A stretch of DNA of 64,000 nt from Vibrio sinaloensis (GCF_000808535.1 NZ_JWLV01000013.1:62001-126000), one strand, 5' to 3'. Numbered from the stretch's first letter, positions 8,471 to 17,879 are shown. Numbers and translations: made by a program. The notes: generated from the sequence alone by a model not told the origin.

Positions 8471-8500
8471 ATAGAAAAACAGCCGCATAATGCGGCTGTT
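8471..8500 (-). terminator. Terminator after ycgN-like gene
   Basis: Perfect 10-bp stem AACAGCCGCA/TGCGGCTGTT with a 3-base loop; on the minus strand it is followed by TTTTTCTAT. Lies ten bases after the stop codon. Confidence 0.85.
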
Positions 8501-8509
8501 TCAAAGAGA

Positions 8510-8947
8510 TTAACGGTTAGGATGATTTAAGATGTGGTCCTCCCAATTGACCACTTCTATCTCATAGACCACTTTGTTGCGCACACTTTCCCCTGCCGCA
8601 TGCATGGCCGATTTAGAGCCTGTAATCAATGGATGCCACTCAGGCAAGTTCTGCCCTTCGGCGAGCAAACGATACGCGCAGGTATGAGGAAGCCACGTGA
8701 AGTCTTCAATATCGTCTTGAGTCAGCTTGGTACACTCTTCATCGTAATTGAAGCGATTTGGGTAATCTTTACACGAGCATGTCTTACTATTTAACAAACT
8801 GCACGCAACATTGGTGTAATAGATTTCATCGGTATCTTCATCCATGAGCTTGTGTAGGCAGCATTTACCACAACCATCGCAAAGAGACTCCCACTCTTGT
8901 TCGGTCATCTGCTCTAGTTTTTTTGTTTGCCAAAATGGTGCGCTCAT
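8510..8947 (-). CDS. ycgN: YcgN family cysteine-cluster protein (UPF0260)
   Basis: A 145-residue cytosolic protein of the YkgJ/YcgN cysteine-cluster superfamily. Two cysteine groups are visible: [12 protein letters not shown] near residue 23 and [13 protein letters not shown] near residue 58, with further Cys at 49 and 90. The clusters probably bind iron-sulfur or zinc; biochemical function is unknown. The ending DHILNHPNR is typical of YcgN. Divergent from a second cysteine-cluster gene of the same superfamily, about 130 bases away. Confidence 0.88.
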   Translation of the reverse strand: MSAPFWQTKKLEQMTEQEWESLCDGCGKCCLHKLMDEDTDEIYYTNVACSLLNSKTCSCKDYPNRFNYDEECTKLTQDDIEDFTWLPHTCAYRLLAEGQNLPEWHPLITGSKSAMHAAGESVRNKVVYEIEVVNWEDHILNHPNR

Positions 8948-9081
8948 TGGTGTTACTTCGTTATCAAACAGGGGTGCGATTTATACCGTTTAGACTTCCA
9001 AAATTCAAGGGCAAAGTTTGAGCTGATCACGCTTGGCTTTTTTGCTAATATCCCGCTCTTGCAAATTTCGAGGTCAGTTTG

Positions 9082-9330
9082 ATGGATTGTCGCTTAGGTT
9101 GCGGCGCGTGCTGTATTGCGCCCAGTATCTCTTCTTTTATCCCGGGAATGCCCAATGGCAAGCCTGCTGGGGTTCGGTGTATCCAATTGAATGACGACAA
9201 TCTGTGTAAATTGTTTGGTAAGCCAGAACGTCCCAAAGTCTGCCATGAGTTTAAGCCTTGTCCGGTAGTGTGCGGAAAAACCAATCAGCAAGCACTGAAC
9301 AATATTGCAGAGTTAGAGAGCCTGACCTAA
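9082..9330 (+). CDS. YkgJ family cysteine-cluster protein
   Basis: An 82-residue protein with eight cysteines: CRLGCGACC at residues 3-11, then single Cys in VRCIQL, NLCKLF, KVCHEF, and the pair in CPVVC. This is the small YkgJ-type (UPF0153) metal-cluster fold. The ATG at 9082 is preferred over the adjoining upstream TTG because GAGG lies 8-11 bases ahead. It is small, apparently monocistronic and of unknown function. Confidence 0.85.
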   Translation: MDCRLGCGACCIAPSISSFIPGMPNGKPAGVRCIQLNDDNLCKLFGKPERPKVCHEFKPCPVVCGKTNQQALNNIAELESLT

Positions 9331-9401
9331 AAACACCCACGCTCGAGTTACATCTGCCCTTTGCATTTATTTTATAAAACTCATCACAAGTTTTTCTCTT
9401 C

Positions 9402-9429
9402 GTCACAATCGGTCACACTGGTGGTCATT
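9402..9429 (+). promoter_or_regulatory. Direct repeats upstream of the rstA-like gene
   Basis: Three GTCA-core repeats (GTCACA at 9402, GTCACA at 9412, GTCATT at 9424) lie just ahead of a -10-like TATAGT at 9439-9444. Ten-to-twelve-base spacing puts them on one helix face, the arrangement used by OmpR-family regulators, and they occupy the place of a weak -35. Autoregulation by the adjacent response regulator is an inference. Confidence 0.4.
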
Positions 9430-9475
9430 CATTCAGGTTATAGTTCCCACACCACAGATTCACTGTTGCGGAACT

Positions 9476-10183
9476 ATGACCATCACTCCTACTTTTCACA
9501 TCATCCTAGTTGAAGATGACAATGAACTCGCAGAGTTGATTCAAGACTTCTTACAAAACTACGAATTCAGCGTCAGCATCGTCGGTGACGGCATTCGCGC
9601 CGTGGATACCATTCTTAGCCAACAGCCCGATCTCGTGATCCTTGATGTCATGTTACCTGGTCAAAGTGGCATGGATGTATGCCGAGCGATTCGTTCTGGA
9701 TATACGGGAATGATATTGATGCAAACCGCACTAGATGACGATATTGATCAAGTGATGGGGCTCGAGTTGGGTGCCGACGATTACATCGTAAAACAAGTAA
9801 AACCAAGGCTGCTCTTATCGCGAATCAGAGCGCTGCTTCGTCGCCAAGAGCGGAAGTTTTCCTCTAAGCACGAGCTTCGCTTTGGTGATTTAGCGATCAA
9901 CTTGCAGCATCGTAGTGTCGAACTCAATCAGCAAGCCATCAAACTCACGACATCCGAATTCGAATTACTGCTTTTATTAGCCAAGAATGTTGGTGAGGTG
10001 GTCTCAAGAGATGACATTGCGCAGCACATTAGAGGGTTTGAGTATGATGGTTTAGACCGCTCGATTGACAGACGAATCTCTCGATTACGGCGTTCGCTCA
10101 ATGACGATCCAAACCAACCTGAATTGATAAAAACAATCCGCGGCGTTGGATACCAACTCTGCATGACATCACTAGGGGCTTGA
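9476..10183 (+). CDS. RstA-like OmpR family response regulator
   Basis: A 235-residue response regulator. The receiver has acidic pocket EDD at residues 13-15 and phosphoacceptor Asp57 in LVILDVMLPG; the conserved Lys is present (DYIVKQVKP) but followed by Gln, not the usual Pro. The C-terminal winged helix (residues 130-230) contains IRGFEYDGLDRSIDRRISRLR, the recognition region, which closely resembles E. coli RstA. It probably binds DNA as a phospho-dimer. Its stop is one base before the sensor kinase start, so the two are co-translated. Similarity to RstA is from memory; the physiological signal in Vibrio is not known to me. Confidence 0.85.
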   Translation: MTITPTFHIILVEDDNELAELIQDFLQNYEFSVSIVGDGIRAVDTILSQQPDLVILDVMLPGQSGMDVCRAIRSGYTGMILMQTALDDDIDQVMGLELGADDYIVKQVKPRLLLSRIRALLRRQERKFSSKHELRFGDLAINLQHRSVELNQQAIKLTTSEFELLLLLAKNVGEVVSRDDIAQHIRGFEYDGLDRSIDRRISRLRRSLNDDPNQPELIKTIRGVGYQLCMTSLGA

Positions 10184-10184
10184 T

Positions 10185-11792
10185 ATGATTCGAGCGTTTT
10201 CTATTTTGTGGCTAGTGGTTTTTGTGCCGATTGTCCTGCTCATCATTCCCACGAAAATCAACCCGATTCAGCGGCTCAACGAAGCCTTCTCAGAACACTT
10301 TTATCAGCAGATCTACTCGGTTAATTTTGAGCTGCTGTCAAACAAACTGCTTAACCAACCCAACGAGCAGTGGGACATCACCATTCAGCGCTATGCCACT
10401 GAGTTCGCCTACCCATTAAAACTCGACTCATTGTCTGACTACGAGTTTGATCAATCACTGCATGAATCACTGAAAAATGGGCAAGTATCCTTTCTTTACG
10501 GTGACCCTATGGCACTGATTCAACGTGTCGCTTCTAGCGATAGAGTCATCTATTTTGCCCTCAATGAATCCACAGAGCTTGCGGTTCTTAACCAAGCTAG
10601 AGGGACGTTATTTCTTGCCGCAGAGCATCTTCGGTCACTCCCGAAGGAAGAATGGGATGCCGATCTGGCAAGGCAAAATCAGTTGATTCCCTTCTCAATT
10701 CGGTTAAAAACACAGTCTGAATTATCCGATGACGCCCTGTCTGCTCTTAAACAAACCATCAATGGCCCCGTGAGCTACGTGAACAACATGGGACAAGTTG
10801 AGTTACTCGCCGCCATTGAGCCTGGGCTATGGCTACATGTACAAGACGACCTATCGCAAACCACTCAGCTGAAGTTAACCTCAGCCATTGGCGTTCTGTT
10901 TTTCTTATTGATCTCACTTGCTCTGGTACTGTGGATCTTCCCGTTGTGGCGCGACTTAAAACAGCTTGTCGCTACTGCCAATGAATTTGGGCGTGGGCAT
11001 CTGTCACGACGAGCAAAAGAATGCAAAATGACGGTCGCATCCCAACTTAGCTTTTCATTCAACAAAATGGCAGACAATATCGAGAATTTAATCGCAGGCC
11101 AAAGAGAGCTGACCAATGCCATCGCCCACGATTTGCGCACGCCTCTGTACCGATTGCGCTTTGCCCTCGAAATGCTGGATGACGAACAAACATCGGCAGC
11201 TCAGAGGGAAAAATATCGCCGTACTATCGACTCGAGCATTGAAGATCTCGACCATCTCATCAATCAGAATTTAGTGTTGGCCCGCTACAATCGAGTCGCA
11301 GATATTAACCAATTCTCACAGTGCCATTTCGCCGACTGCTTAAAGCAAGAAGTCGAACACTTCACCCTTGAGCATCCCAACTTGATCATCAACCTTGAGG
11401 TGTCGCAAGATCTGCAACAGCAACAGGTATTCATTGACCAAAACGGACTGATGCGGGCGGTCAAAAATCTTCTGAGTAATGCCAGTCGTTACGCTGCCAC
11501 AACCATCACGCTCAGTTTTCAGTGCCAGCATAAGCACTACGTCATTTGTGTCGAAGACGATGGGGTTGGAATCGCGAAAACGGATGTAGAACGCGTTTTC
11601 GAACCTTTTGCACAACTTGAAAACCAAGAGCGTGGCAGTGGGAAAGGACATGGGTTAGGCTTAGCGATCGTCAAACAAATCGCCCATTGGCACAGTGGAC
11701 AAGTACTCGTTGACGACTCATCACTCGGTGGCGCTAAATTTATCATTCAGTGGCCTCAGTCTTTTACGATGCAACCGTCCAAATCATCTTAA
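10185..11792 (+). CDS. RstB-like sensor histidine kinase
   Basis: A 535-residue membrane kinase, cognate to the preceding regulator. There is a transmembrane helix at residues 5-22, a periplasmic sensor of about 200 residues, and a second helix at about 231-254. HAMP follows, then HisKA with phosphoacceptor His315 in AIAHDLRTP. The ATPase domain shows the N box (NLLSNASRYA), G1 (EDDGVGIA), the F box (FEPFAQ) and G2 (GKGHGLGLAIV), so it should be active. The periplasmic domain is longer than in E. coli RstB. Downstream genes encode an outer-membrane protein and a putative lipoprotein, suggesting envelope targets. Confidence 0.88.
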   Translation: MIRAFSILWLVVFVPIVLLIIPTKINPIQRLNEAFSEHFYQQIYSVNFELLSNKLLNQPNEQWDITIQRYATEFAYPLKLDSLSDYEFDQSLHESLKNGQVSFLYGDPMALIQRVASSDRVIYFALNESTELAVLNQARGTLFLAAEHLRSLPKEEWDADLARQNQLIPFSIRLKTQSELSDDALSALKQTINGPVSYVNNMGQVELLAAIEPGLWLHVQDDLSQTTQLKLTSAIGVLFFLLISLALVLWIFPLWRDLKQLVATANEFGRGHLSRRAKECKMTVASQLSFSFNKMADNIENLIAGQRELTNAIAHDLRTPLYRLRFALEMLDDEQTSAAQREKYRRTIDSSIEDLDHLINQNLVLARYNRVADINQFSQCHFADCLKQEVEHFTLEHPNLIINLEVSQDLQQQQVFIDQNGLMRAVKNLLSNASRYAATTITLSFQCQHKHYVICVEDDGVGIAKTDVERVFEPFAQLENQERGSGKGHGLGLAIVKQIAHWHSGQVLVDDSSLGGAKFIIQWPQSFTMQPSKSS

Positions 11793-11899
11793 TGTGACAA
11801 AAATGGACACAAACTGTCCACGATTCGTCAACGACCCATAAGTAGGGTGAATGGTAATTTTAATTCGCATTACTTTATTGCTAATTAAAAGGACGTCAC

Positions 11900-12901
11900 A
11901 TGATTTCTCGCTTCACTCTATATCGTTGGTCATGCTGCACGCTGCTCGCACTCTTGCCCATGAGTAGTCTCGCACAAACCGACGCATTTACTCCCGGATT
12001 CAGCGGCACTCTCAGCATCAATGCCGGATGGAGTCAAAACCAGTCGCAATCCAGCACCCACGATGACAATGCCAGCACTGCAAGTCTAGATGATGAAGGT
12101 GAACGCATCGCTCAAGCCGCGCCATTTATTCTTGGTCGCTTACAATACAGTTTTGGCAATACATTGATCTACTTGGGAAATAGCGAAGAGCAAATCACGC
12201 AAGCACAGTTTCAGGCCGAGCTAGGAGTCTCCCAAAAAATCACGAAAAACCTTGTGGCAACTGGCGCTCTATTTGGCAACTTACCCGGAATGGATGAGGT
12301 GTGGGAAGACCCATATCTAACCAATCAAGACAGACAAACGACCGACCAACGCGTATCGGGAGGCCGCCTCTCACTAGACTTCAATGCTCCTTTCCCTGTG
12401 TCTGTGAAATATGCGTACGCTACCAGCGACATAGATCAAGATGATATTGGTTTGTCACTTAGCCTCTCGCCCGTGCAGCGTGATCAACTTGCTAGAGATA
12501 GCCAATATCACCGCTTTGGGACCGAATTAACTTTCCCCCTTCATCCAAGTCTGATTCTGGCACCTGCACTTTACTACACAGTTAGAGATGCGAAGGGCGA
12601 TGCACACGACTTCGAACAGTTCAGCGCGCAACTGTCCGTCATTTTAAGTCTGCGTCAACATAGTATTACCACCACAATTCGAAATAGCAGTAGCGCCTTT
12701 GACAAAGAGAACCCCGTATTCAATCAAAAACAAGATCAGAACACTGTCGGCGTCTTTTCTGTTTATAGCTATCAGCAACTCTTTGGCTGGCAAGGTACTC
12801 AGTTGCATGTGATGGCGGGTTATCAAAAACAGGACTCCGACATCAACTTCTACGATAGCGAAAATACCTTTCTTTCAACGGGCATTAGCTACAGCTTTTA
12901 A
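11900..12901 (+). CDS. DUF2860 family outer-membrane beta-barrel protein
   Basis: A 333-residue secreted protein. The signal peptide ends near SSLAQ (residue 25). The mature part begins with GFSGTLSINAGWSQNQSQSS, alternates polar and hydrophobic residues throughout and ends in ISYSF, the C-terminal Phe motif of BAM-inserted barrels. The opening and length fit DUF2860 (PF11059), a family I associate with Vibrio. It starts 107 bases after the sensor kinase gene, possibly from its own promoter, and the TCS is a plausible regulator. Function unknown; porin-like or adhesive roles are both possible. Confidence 0.75.
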   Translation: MISRFTLYRWSCCTLLALLPMSSLAQTDAFTPGFSGTLSINAGWSQNQSQSSTHDDNASTASLDDEGERIAQAAPFILGRLQYSFGNTLIYLGNSEEQITQAQFQAELGVSQKITKNLVATGALFGNLPGMDEVWEDPYLTNQDRQTTDQRVSGGRLSLDFNAPFPVSVKYAYATSDIDQDDIGLSLSLSPVQRDQLARDSQYHRFGTELTFPLHPSLILAPALYYTVRDAKGDAHDFEQFSAQLSVILSLRQHSITTTIRNSSSAFDKENPVFNQKQDQNTVGVFSVYSYQQLFGWQGTQLHVMAGYQKQDSDINFYDSENTFLSTGISYSF

Positions 12902-12916
12902 CCAAGGAATAACACG

Positions 12917-13960
12917 ATGAACTACTTGAAAGTACTGAGTATTGCGTTAGTGCTGTTCACATTCGGCTGTGTCGATGATGCAAGCGATACTGAAAAATAC
13001 ACTAAACCCACTGTGAACGCAGGCTCGGATCAGTTGCACACGCTTCCGCAGGCTAGTGTCACCTTAAGAGGCTCAGCCAAAACTTACCCCAAACACCTCT
13101 ACAAGATTAAAACGACGCGATGGAGCCAGATCTCAGGTCCTCAGCAACTTGCTATTTTGAACGGTGACAGCTTAACCGCAACACTGATCAATCCAACCAT
13201 TGCAGGCACTTACGAGTTTGAACTGTATGCAAAAGACAGTATCGGAAGAACCAATACTGATAGGGTCAAAATCATTCTTAGAGAGCAGCAAGTGTTGGTC
13301 AACGCTCGATCAACATCAACTTACCTTGATGACTACCAGTTGATGTGGGATTCAGTGTTCCATCGTTTTGCCGATCAGTATGACGTCGAGCAGCAGTGGC
13401 ACCGAATCTACCAAGCCTACTGGGTAAAAGCAGCAGACGTCGCCAATGAATCAGAATGGCAACAACTCATCGATACCCTAAAACGTGAAATGGCAAGCGA
13501 GCATAATCAACGCGGGCAACCAGTGCGAGATGATCAACCGACGTTTGCCGTTGACTGGTCGAGTGAAAATGGTATTGCGACAGTCACCCTAATCGAGCCC
13601 AATCAAGCCACACCGACCGAACTGCGTAAGGCGATAGACTCACTATGGGCAGCGTTAACCGATAGCTATGAGGTTAACATTAACGTTAAAAGCAGTGCGC
13701 CGCTTACCGAGCAGATCCGATGGACCTTGATGGAGAGCTTCGCTCAACAAACGATGGATGTGTGCTTACTGGATGGAGAGAAATCTAACTCTTGCGTCAC
13801 GGTCAATGCCAACAAGCGGCTTGAAGGTAAACGCCTCTTCGCTTCAGATACCAGTCGCGATAGCGTTTTGAATCGATTTTTACTTGCAAGCCAAAATGGT
13901 GAAAGCCGCCTGATGATTAGCCCTACAGTGACTCAAGAAATAGAGCGCTTTAGACACTAA
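12917..13960 (+). CDS. Putative lipoprotein with PKD/K319L-like domain
   Basis: A 347-residue exported protein. The N-terminal hydrophobic segment ends in FTFGCVDDAS, where the Cys could be lipidated although Phe at -2 is unusual for a lipobox. Residues 32-125 look like an immunoglobulin-type PKD or K319L domain (VNAGSDQLHTLPQASVTL, WSQISGPQQL, AGTYEFELYAKDSIGRTNTD). The remaining 220 residues match nothing I recognise. It lies 15 bases after the DUF2860 gene and should be co-transcribed, so the two may form an envelope complex. Confidence 0.65.
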   Translation: MNYLKVLSIALVLFTFGCVDDASDTEKYTKPTVNAGSDQLHTLPQASVTLRGSAKTYPKHLYKIKTTRWSQISGPQQLAILNGDSLTATLINPTIAGTYEFELYAKDSIGRTNTDRVKIILREQQVLVNARSTSTYLDDYQLMWDSVFHRFADQYDVEQQWHRIYQAYWVKAADVANESEWQQLIDTLKREMASEHNQRGQPVRDDQPTFAVDWSSENGIATVTLIEPNQATPTELRKAIDSLWAALTDSYEVNINVKSSAPLTEQIRWTLMESFAQQTMDVCLLDGEKSNSCVTVNANKRLEGKRLFASDTSRDSVLNRFLLASQNGESRLMISPTVTQEIERFRH

Positions 13961-13985
13961 GCCTATAGACGTAAAGTGGCTCACA

Positions 13986-14015
13986 ACAAAAAAGCGATGC
14001 TCATGGCATCGCTTT
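13986..14015 (-). terminator. Terminator of apt-dnaX-ybaB-recR operon
   Basis: Perfect 10-bp stem AAAGCGATGC/GCATCGCTTT with a 5-base loop, followed on the minus strand by a T-rich run (TTTTTGTTGT when the stem end is included). It directly abuts the recR stop and is 30 bases after the convergent lipoprotein gene, so it may serve both. Confidence 0.85.
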
Positions 14016-14016
14016 A

Positions 14017-14619
14017 TCAACTTAACTTTTGTCGACCTAACAACGAGTGGGATAACGTTGTACCGTCTACCAGTTCGAGCTCGCCCCCGACAGGAACCCC
14101 GTGAGCAATACGGCTTGCCGATACTTGGCTTTCTTTACATAGCTCAGCAATGTAGTGTGCTGTTGCTTCGCCTTCAACGGTGGGATTTGTCGCCAAAATT
14201 ACTTCGCTAATATCACCACGGCGTAAACGATAGTCCAACACATCAAGACCAATATCGCTCGGTCCGATACCATCTAACGGCGACAAGTGCCCCATCAAGA
14301 CAAAGTAACGTCCGGAATACTGCCCCGTTGCTTCCACTGCTGCAATATCAGCAGGGCTTTCAACCACACAAAGCTGGCCATTTTCTTGCCGCTTCGGATT
14401 GGTACAGATATGACACACTTCCTCTTCTGTGAAAGTACGACATTCGCTACAGTGGCCAATTTCGGTCATTGACTGGCTTAGGGCATCCGCCAGTTGCAAG
14501 CCACCTTTTCTATCTCGCTGTAACAAATGAAAGGCCATACGCTGCGCCGACTTGGGGCCAACCCCAGGTAGACAACGTAAGGCCTCCATCAATTGTTCCA
14601 GCATATGACTGGTACGCAT
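14017..14619 (-). CDS. recR: Recombination mediator protein RecR
   Basis: A 200-residue protein of the RecFOR pathway that helps load RecA at gaps. N-terminal helix-hairpin-helix [17 protein letters not shown], then a four-cysteine zinc finger ([16 protein letters not shown]), then a Toprim domain with [15 protein letters not shown] and a C-terminal Walker-B-like region ([10 protein letters not shown] equivalent [10 protein letters not shown]). Full length compared with E. coli RecR (201). It is the last gene of the operon after ybaB, 16 bases downstream, the usual proteobacterial arrangement. Confidence 0.97.
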   Translation of the reverse strand: MRTSHMLEQLMEALRCLPGVGPKSAQRMAFHLLQRDRKGGLQLADALSQSMTEIGHCSECRTFTEEEVCHICTNPKRQENGQLCVVESPADIAAVEATGQYSGRYFVLMGHLSPLDGIGPSDIGLDVLDYRLRRGDISEVILATNPTVEGEATAHYIAELCKESQVSASRIAHGVPVGGELELVDGTTLSHSLLGRQKLS

Positions 14620-14635
14620 TAACTAACCTTGTCGA

Positions 14636-14965
14636 TTAGAACGGCATTTTCATACCTGGTGGTAATTGCATACCGCCAGTTACGCCAGCCATTTTCTCTT
14701 TTTGAGTTTCTTCAACGCGGCGAGCAGCATCGTTAAATGCAGCAGCGATAAGATCTTCAAGCATCTCTTTGTCGTCTTCCATCAAGCTTTCATCGATTTC
14801 AACACGACGCACACTGTGACTACCAGTAATCGTCACTTTCACAAGGCCAGCACCAGACTCACCGGTCACTTCCATATTTGCGATTTCTTCTTGAAGCTTT
14901 TGCATACGCTCTTGCATTTGCTGGGCTTGCTTCATTAGATTGCCCATACCGCCTTTACCAAACAT
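14636..14965 (-). CDS. ybaB: YbaB/EbfC nucleoid-associated protein
   Basis: A 109-residue DNA-binding protein of the YbaB/EbfC family (PF02575). A methionine/glutamine-rich N-terminal helix ([20 protein letters not shown]) forms one side of the tweezer-like dimer, followed by the strand [20 protein letters not shown] and a C-terminal helix. It lies between dnaX and recR, as in most gammaproteobacteria, and may assist RecR or replication restart. Confidence 0.96.
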   Translation of the reverse strand: MFGKGGMGNLMKQAQQMQERMQKLQEEIANMEVTGESGAGLVKVTITGSHSVRRVEIDESLMEDDKEMLEDLIAAAFNDAARRVEETQKEKMAGVTGGMQLPPGMKMPF

Positions 14966-15038
14966 GTTTATCTCTCTGGTTAGTTAGCTTGTTTCGTTAT
15001 TAGATGGGGCTGAACTCAATCGCTTTCAACCCCGACAA

Positions 15039-17177
15039 TTAAATTGGTCGTACACTCTCTTTATCAAGTTCAGCCGCGAAACGTCGCTCGATAAAGCGAA
15101 CGTGTTCATCATTTTCTAGGCTGGTGAATGCTTGCTGCAATTTACCCTGATAAAGTTTGTCTCTTAATTCTAACGGGGTTTCCCCCTTATCGCCCACTTC
15201 CACGCTCAAGTGGCACTCTTCACCCAATACGCTATTGAGCGCCTGAAGCAGTTCGCTCTGCGCGCGGTCGGTGTTCAGGTGCGCCTGCTCTGGTCTTAGC
15301 GTTAATGAAATAGAAGAACCACTGCGCTCAAAATGCGAGTTCAGCGCGAGCTGCTCGGTCAGCTTGGCGGTCTCTAACTTGCTGATCAATGACGCCCAGT
15401 CACTTTGCTCTAAGCTCTCAACCACCAGCTTCTGTATCATTTCTGGTGTTTTTTCATGCTCTAGGGCTTTCTTTAACTGTGTCGGTGTAAGCTCAGTTTT
15501 CTGCTGCTCTTTTTGCGGCAGAGTTGGCTTCCAGCGATAAGGCTCATTCTCTTCTACAGGTGTTGCAGTCGATTGTGGGTTTGACAAAGGCGACACCTGC
15601 GATGCTCCACCGTGCTTTTGAGCAACACGGTCGAGCACAGAATCTGGTTTAGCAGATGTCGCTCTAGCCTTTTTTGGCGCGTTTCCTGATGCGTCAGGAT
15701 TTGGTGTCAAACCTTTACGCTGAGATCGCAGTTGATGGCGCAATCCGCTTATCGGTGATGTTCCTCTGCTCGTAGGCGGCTGCTCTGACTGTGCAGGTGG
15801 ACGCTGTTGAGGCGCGCCTTGAGAGGGAGCATGCCCTTGCATTAGAGCATCATCATACATTGGCGGCGCATCGTATTGCACAGGCTCATTCATATAGCCC
15901 GGAGGTGGAGCGTCATAACCTTGATCTGGCACCGATGGCTGAGTGTGCGGCATTGGCGCTGAGGGGCTTTGCTCAGTCATCGCGCTTTGGGAAGCCGGAG
16001 CAGGTTGAGGTTGTGACGTTGCCTGCGGCGCACTAGCAACTGGCGCAGGGCTGACCTCAGGTGCGGTTGAAATCGCGTTTGCTTGCGGCTGAGAAGCGGG
16101 GCTAAATGCCATCATGCGCAGCACAACCATCTCTAAGCCAATTCGCTCAGACGGTGCTAACGGCAGATCTTGACGACCTTTCAACGCAATTTGGTAGTAC
16201 AACTGCACATCTTGCGGAGAGAGCGCTCGGCTAAGCAGCTCTATCTTTTCAGCGTCAGGCTGCGCTTTGTCTAGCGTTGAAGGCAACGCTTGGAACATCG
16301 CCATACGGTGCAGTTGGGTCGCGAGTTGTTGCAGCAACCCATCCCACTCTACCCCGTTTTGCGCGAGCTGGGTCACCATCTCCATTGCTTGTTGTGGCTG
16401 TTTGGAACTGATGGCTTCAAGTAAATGCAGTGCCTGATCCGTATCTAGCGTTCCCAACATGTGGGCAACGCTATCAGTTAACACAGTACCATTGCCAAGT
16501 GCGATAGCTTGATCGGTCAAACTGAGTGCATCGCGCATACTGCCATCCGCAGCGTGTGCGATCATACCAAGAGCACGAGCCTCACTGGTCACTTGCTCTT
16601 TAGCTAAAATATGGTCTAGCTGCTCATGTATAGTATCGACACTGATTGGCTTCAGATGGAACTGTAAACAGCGAGACAATATTGTCACTGGTAGTTTTTG
16701 AGGATCCGTGGTCGCGAGCAAAAACTTCACATACTCTGGTGGCTCTTCAAGCGTTTTTAATAACGCATTGAAACTATGGCGCGAGAGCATATGAACTTCA
16801 TCGATGAGGTAAACTTTGAATCGACCGCGAGCCGGTTTGTACTGAACGTTGTCCAGCAATTCACGAGTATCTTCGACCTTTGTGCGCGACGCAGCATCAA
16901 TCTCTAGCAAATCAACAAAGCGACCTTCATCGATTTCTTTACAAGTGGCACATTGACCACATGGCGTCGAGGTAATGCCTGTTTCACAGTTTAACCCTTT
17001 GGCAAACAAACGACCGATTGTCGTCTTGCCGACCCCTCGCGTACCGCTAAATAGATACGCGTGATGCAGTCGATTCTGGGCTAACGCATTTTCGAGTGCT
17101 GTTAAGACATGGCTTTGACCGACAACTTCCGTAAATTTTGTCGGACGCCATTTTCGCGCTAAGGCAAGATAACTCAT
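15039..17177 (-). CDS. dnaX: DNA polymerase III subunits tau and gamma
   Basis: The 712-residue tau form is the clamp-loader ATPase. Walker A is GTRGVGKTT near residue 45; a four-cysteine zinc module (CETGITSTPCGQCATC) follows; Walker B/DEAD-like LIDEVHML; SRC motif LSRCLQFHL. After domain III a Pro/Gln/Ala-rich linker of about 130 residues (375-510) leads to the C-terminal domains that bind polymerase alpha and DnaB. Inside the linker is an A AAA AAG slippery site in the correct phase, with a -1 frame stop immediately after, so a shorter gamma form of 504 residues is also expected. The gene sits between apt and ybaB. Longer than E. coli tau (643), chiefly through the linker. Confidence 0.97.
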   Translation of the reverse strand: MSYLALARKWRPTKFTEVVGQSHVLTALENALAQNRLHHAYLFSGTRGVGKTTIGRLFAKGLNCETGITSTPCGQCATCKEIDEGRFVDLLEIDAASRTKVEDTRELLDNVQYKPARGRFKVYLIDEVHMLSRHSFNALLKTLEEPPEYVKFLLATTDPQKLPVTILSRCLQFHLKPISVDTIHEQLDHILAKEQVTSEARALGMIAHAADGSMRDALSLTDQAIALGNGTVLTDSVAHMLGTLDTDQALHLLEAISSKQPQQAMEMVTQLAQNGVEWDGLLQQLATQLHRMAMFQALPSTLDKAQPDAEKIELLSRALSPQDVQLYYQIALKGRQDLPLAPSERIGLEMVVLRMMAFSPASQPQANAISTAPEVSPAPVASAPQATSQPQPAPASQSAMTEQSPSAPMPHTQPSVPDQGYDAPPPGYMNEPVQYDAPPMYDDALMQGHAPSQGAPQQRPPAQSEQPPTSRGTSPISGLRHQLRSQRKGLTPNPDASGNAPKKARATSAKPDSVLDRVAQKHGGASQVSPLSNPQSTATPVEENEPYRWKPTLPQKEQQKTELTPTQLKKALEHEKTPEMIQKLVVESLEQSDWASLISKLETAKLTEQLALNSHFERSGSSISLTLRPEQAHLNTDRAQSELLQALNSVLGEECHLSVEVGDKGETPLELRDKLYQGKLQQAFTSLENDEHVRFIERRFAAELDKESVRPI
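15664..15685 (-). promoter_or_regulatory. Programmed -1 ribosomal frameshift site in dnaX
   Basis: On the minus strand the heptamer A AAA AAG (15675 to 15669) is in phase with the reading frame (CCA AAA AAG GCT AGA). After a -1 slip the next codons are GGC TAG, giving 503 shared residues plus Gly and a stop. AGGA lies nine bases upstream, where the E. coli Shine-Dalgarno-like stimulator sits, and a small CCTGA/TCAGG hairpin is also upstream. I found no strong downstream stem like that of E. coli. The organisation otherwise copies E. coli dnaX, where the -1 frame also ends one codon after the slip. Confidence 0.8.
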
Positions 17178-17205
17178 GAATTAAACCTATTAATAACTTA
17201 CCCGA

Positions 17206-17751
17206 TTAGTGACCTTCAAATTCACAGATGCTGTAAACATTAAGACCTAGGCCCTCAAGACGCTTGTCTCCGCCAATTTCAGGAAGATTGATTACAAACG
17301 CCGCGTGCTCTACCACACCACCAAGCTGACGAATCAGTTTAGTCGTCGCTTCGATTGTGCCGCCTGTTGCCAGTAGGTCATCAACCACAAGGACTTTGTC
17401 GCCTTCTTTGATCGCGTCTGTGTGAATTTCTAGTGTGTCAGTACCGTACTCAAGTTCATAAGATTGAGCGACAGTTTCACGTGGCAGTTTGCCAGGCTTA
17501 CGGACAGGAACGAAACCAACACCAAGCTCTAGTGCTAAAGGCGCGCCAAATAAGAAGCCTCGTGCTTCGGTGCCCACAACTTTAGTGAATCCCATCGATT
17601 GGTACTTTTCCACCAGAAGTTTGATGGTTGCGCGGTACGCCGCTGGATCTTCCATCAAGCTAGTGACATCGCGAAATAGAATGCCTGGTTTCGGGTAGTC
17701 TTGAATGCTTTTAATACTAGATTTGATCAGTTGGAGTGTTTCAGTTGTCAT
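17206..17751 (-). CDS. apt: Adenine phosphoribosyltransferase
   Basis: A 181-residue cytosolic purine-salvage enzyme that makes AMP from adenine and PRPP. The PRPP-binding motif is [20 protein letters not shown], and [18 protein letters not shown] and [15 protein letters not shown] match the type-1 PRTase hood and flexible loop. Length equals E. coli Apt (183). It is the first gene of the apt-dnaX-ybaB-recR operon; dnaX starts 28 bases after its stop. Confidence 0.97.
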   Translation of the reverse strand: MTTETLQLIKSSIKSIQDYPKPGILFRDVTSLMEDPAAYRATIKLLVEKYQSMGFTKVVGTEARGFLFGAPLALELGVGFVPVRKPGKLPRETVAQSYELEYGTDTLEIHTDAIKEGDKVLVVDDLLATGGTIEATTKLIRQLGGVVEHAAFVINLPEIGGDKRLEGLGLNVYSICEFEGH

Positions 17752-17879
17752 AATTCATTACTTAGATTGGCTAGGCTTGTCGGTTTATATAATTAGCATT
17801 TTCAAGCAATAGCGTGGGTTCTCTGCACAATGCATTGCTGAATCTATTCAACATGCTGACTAAAAGGTTTGTGCCTAAA

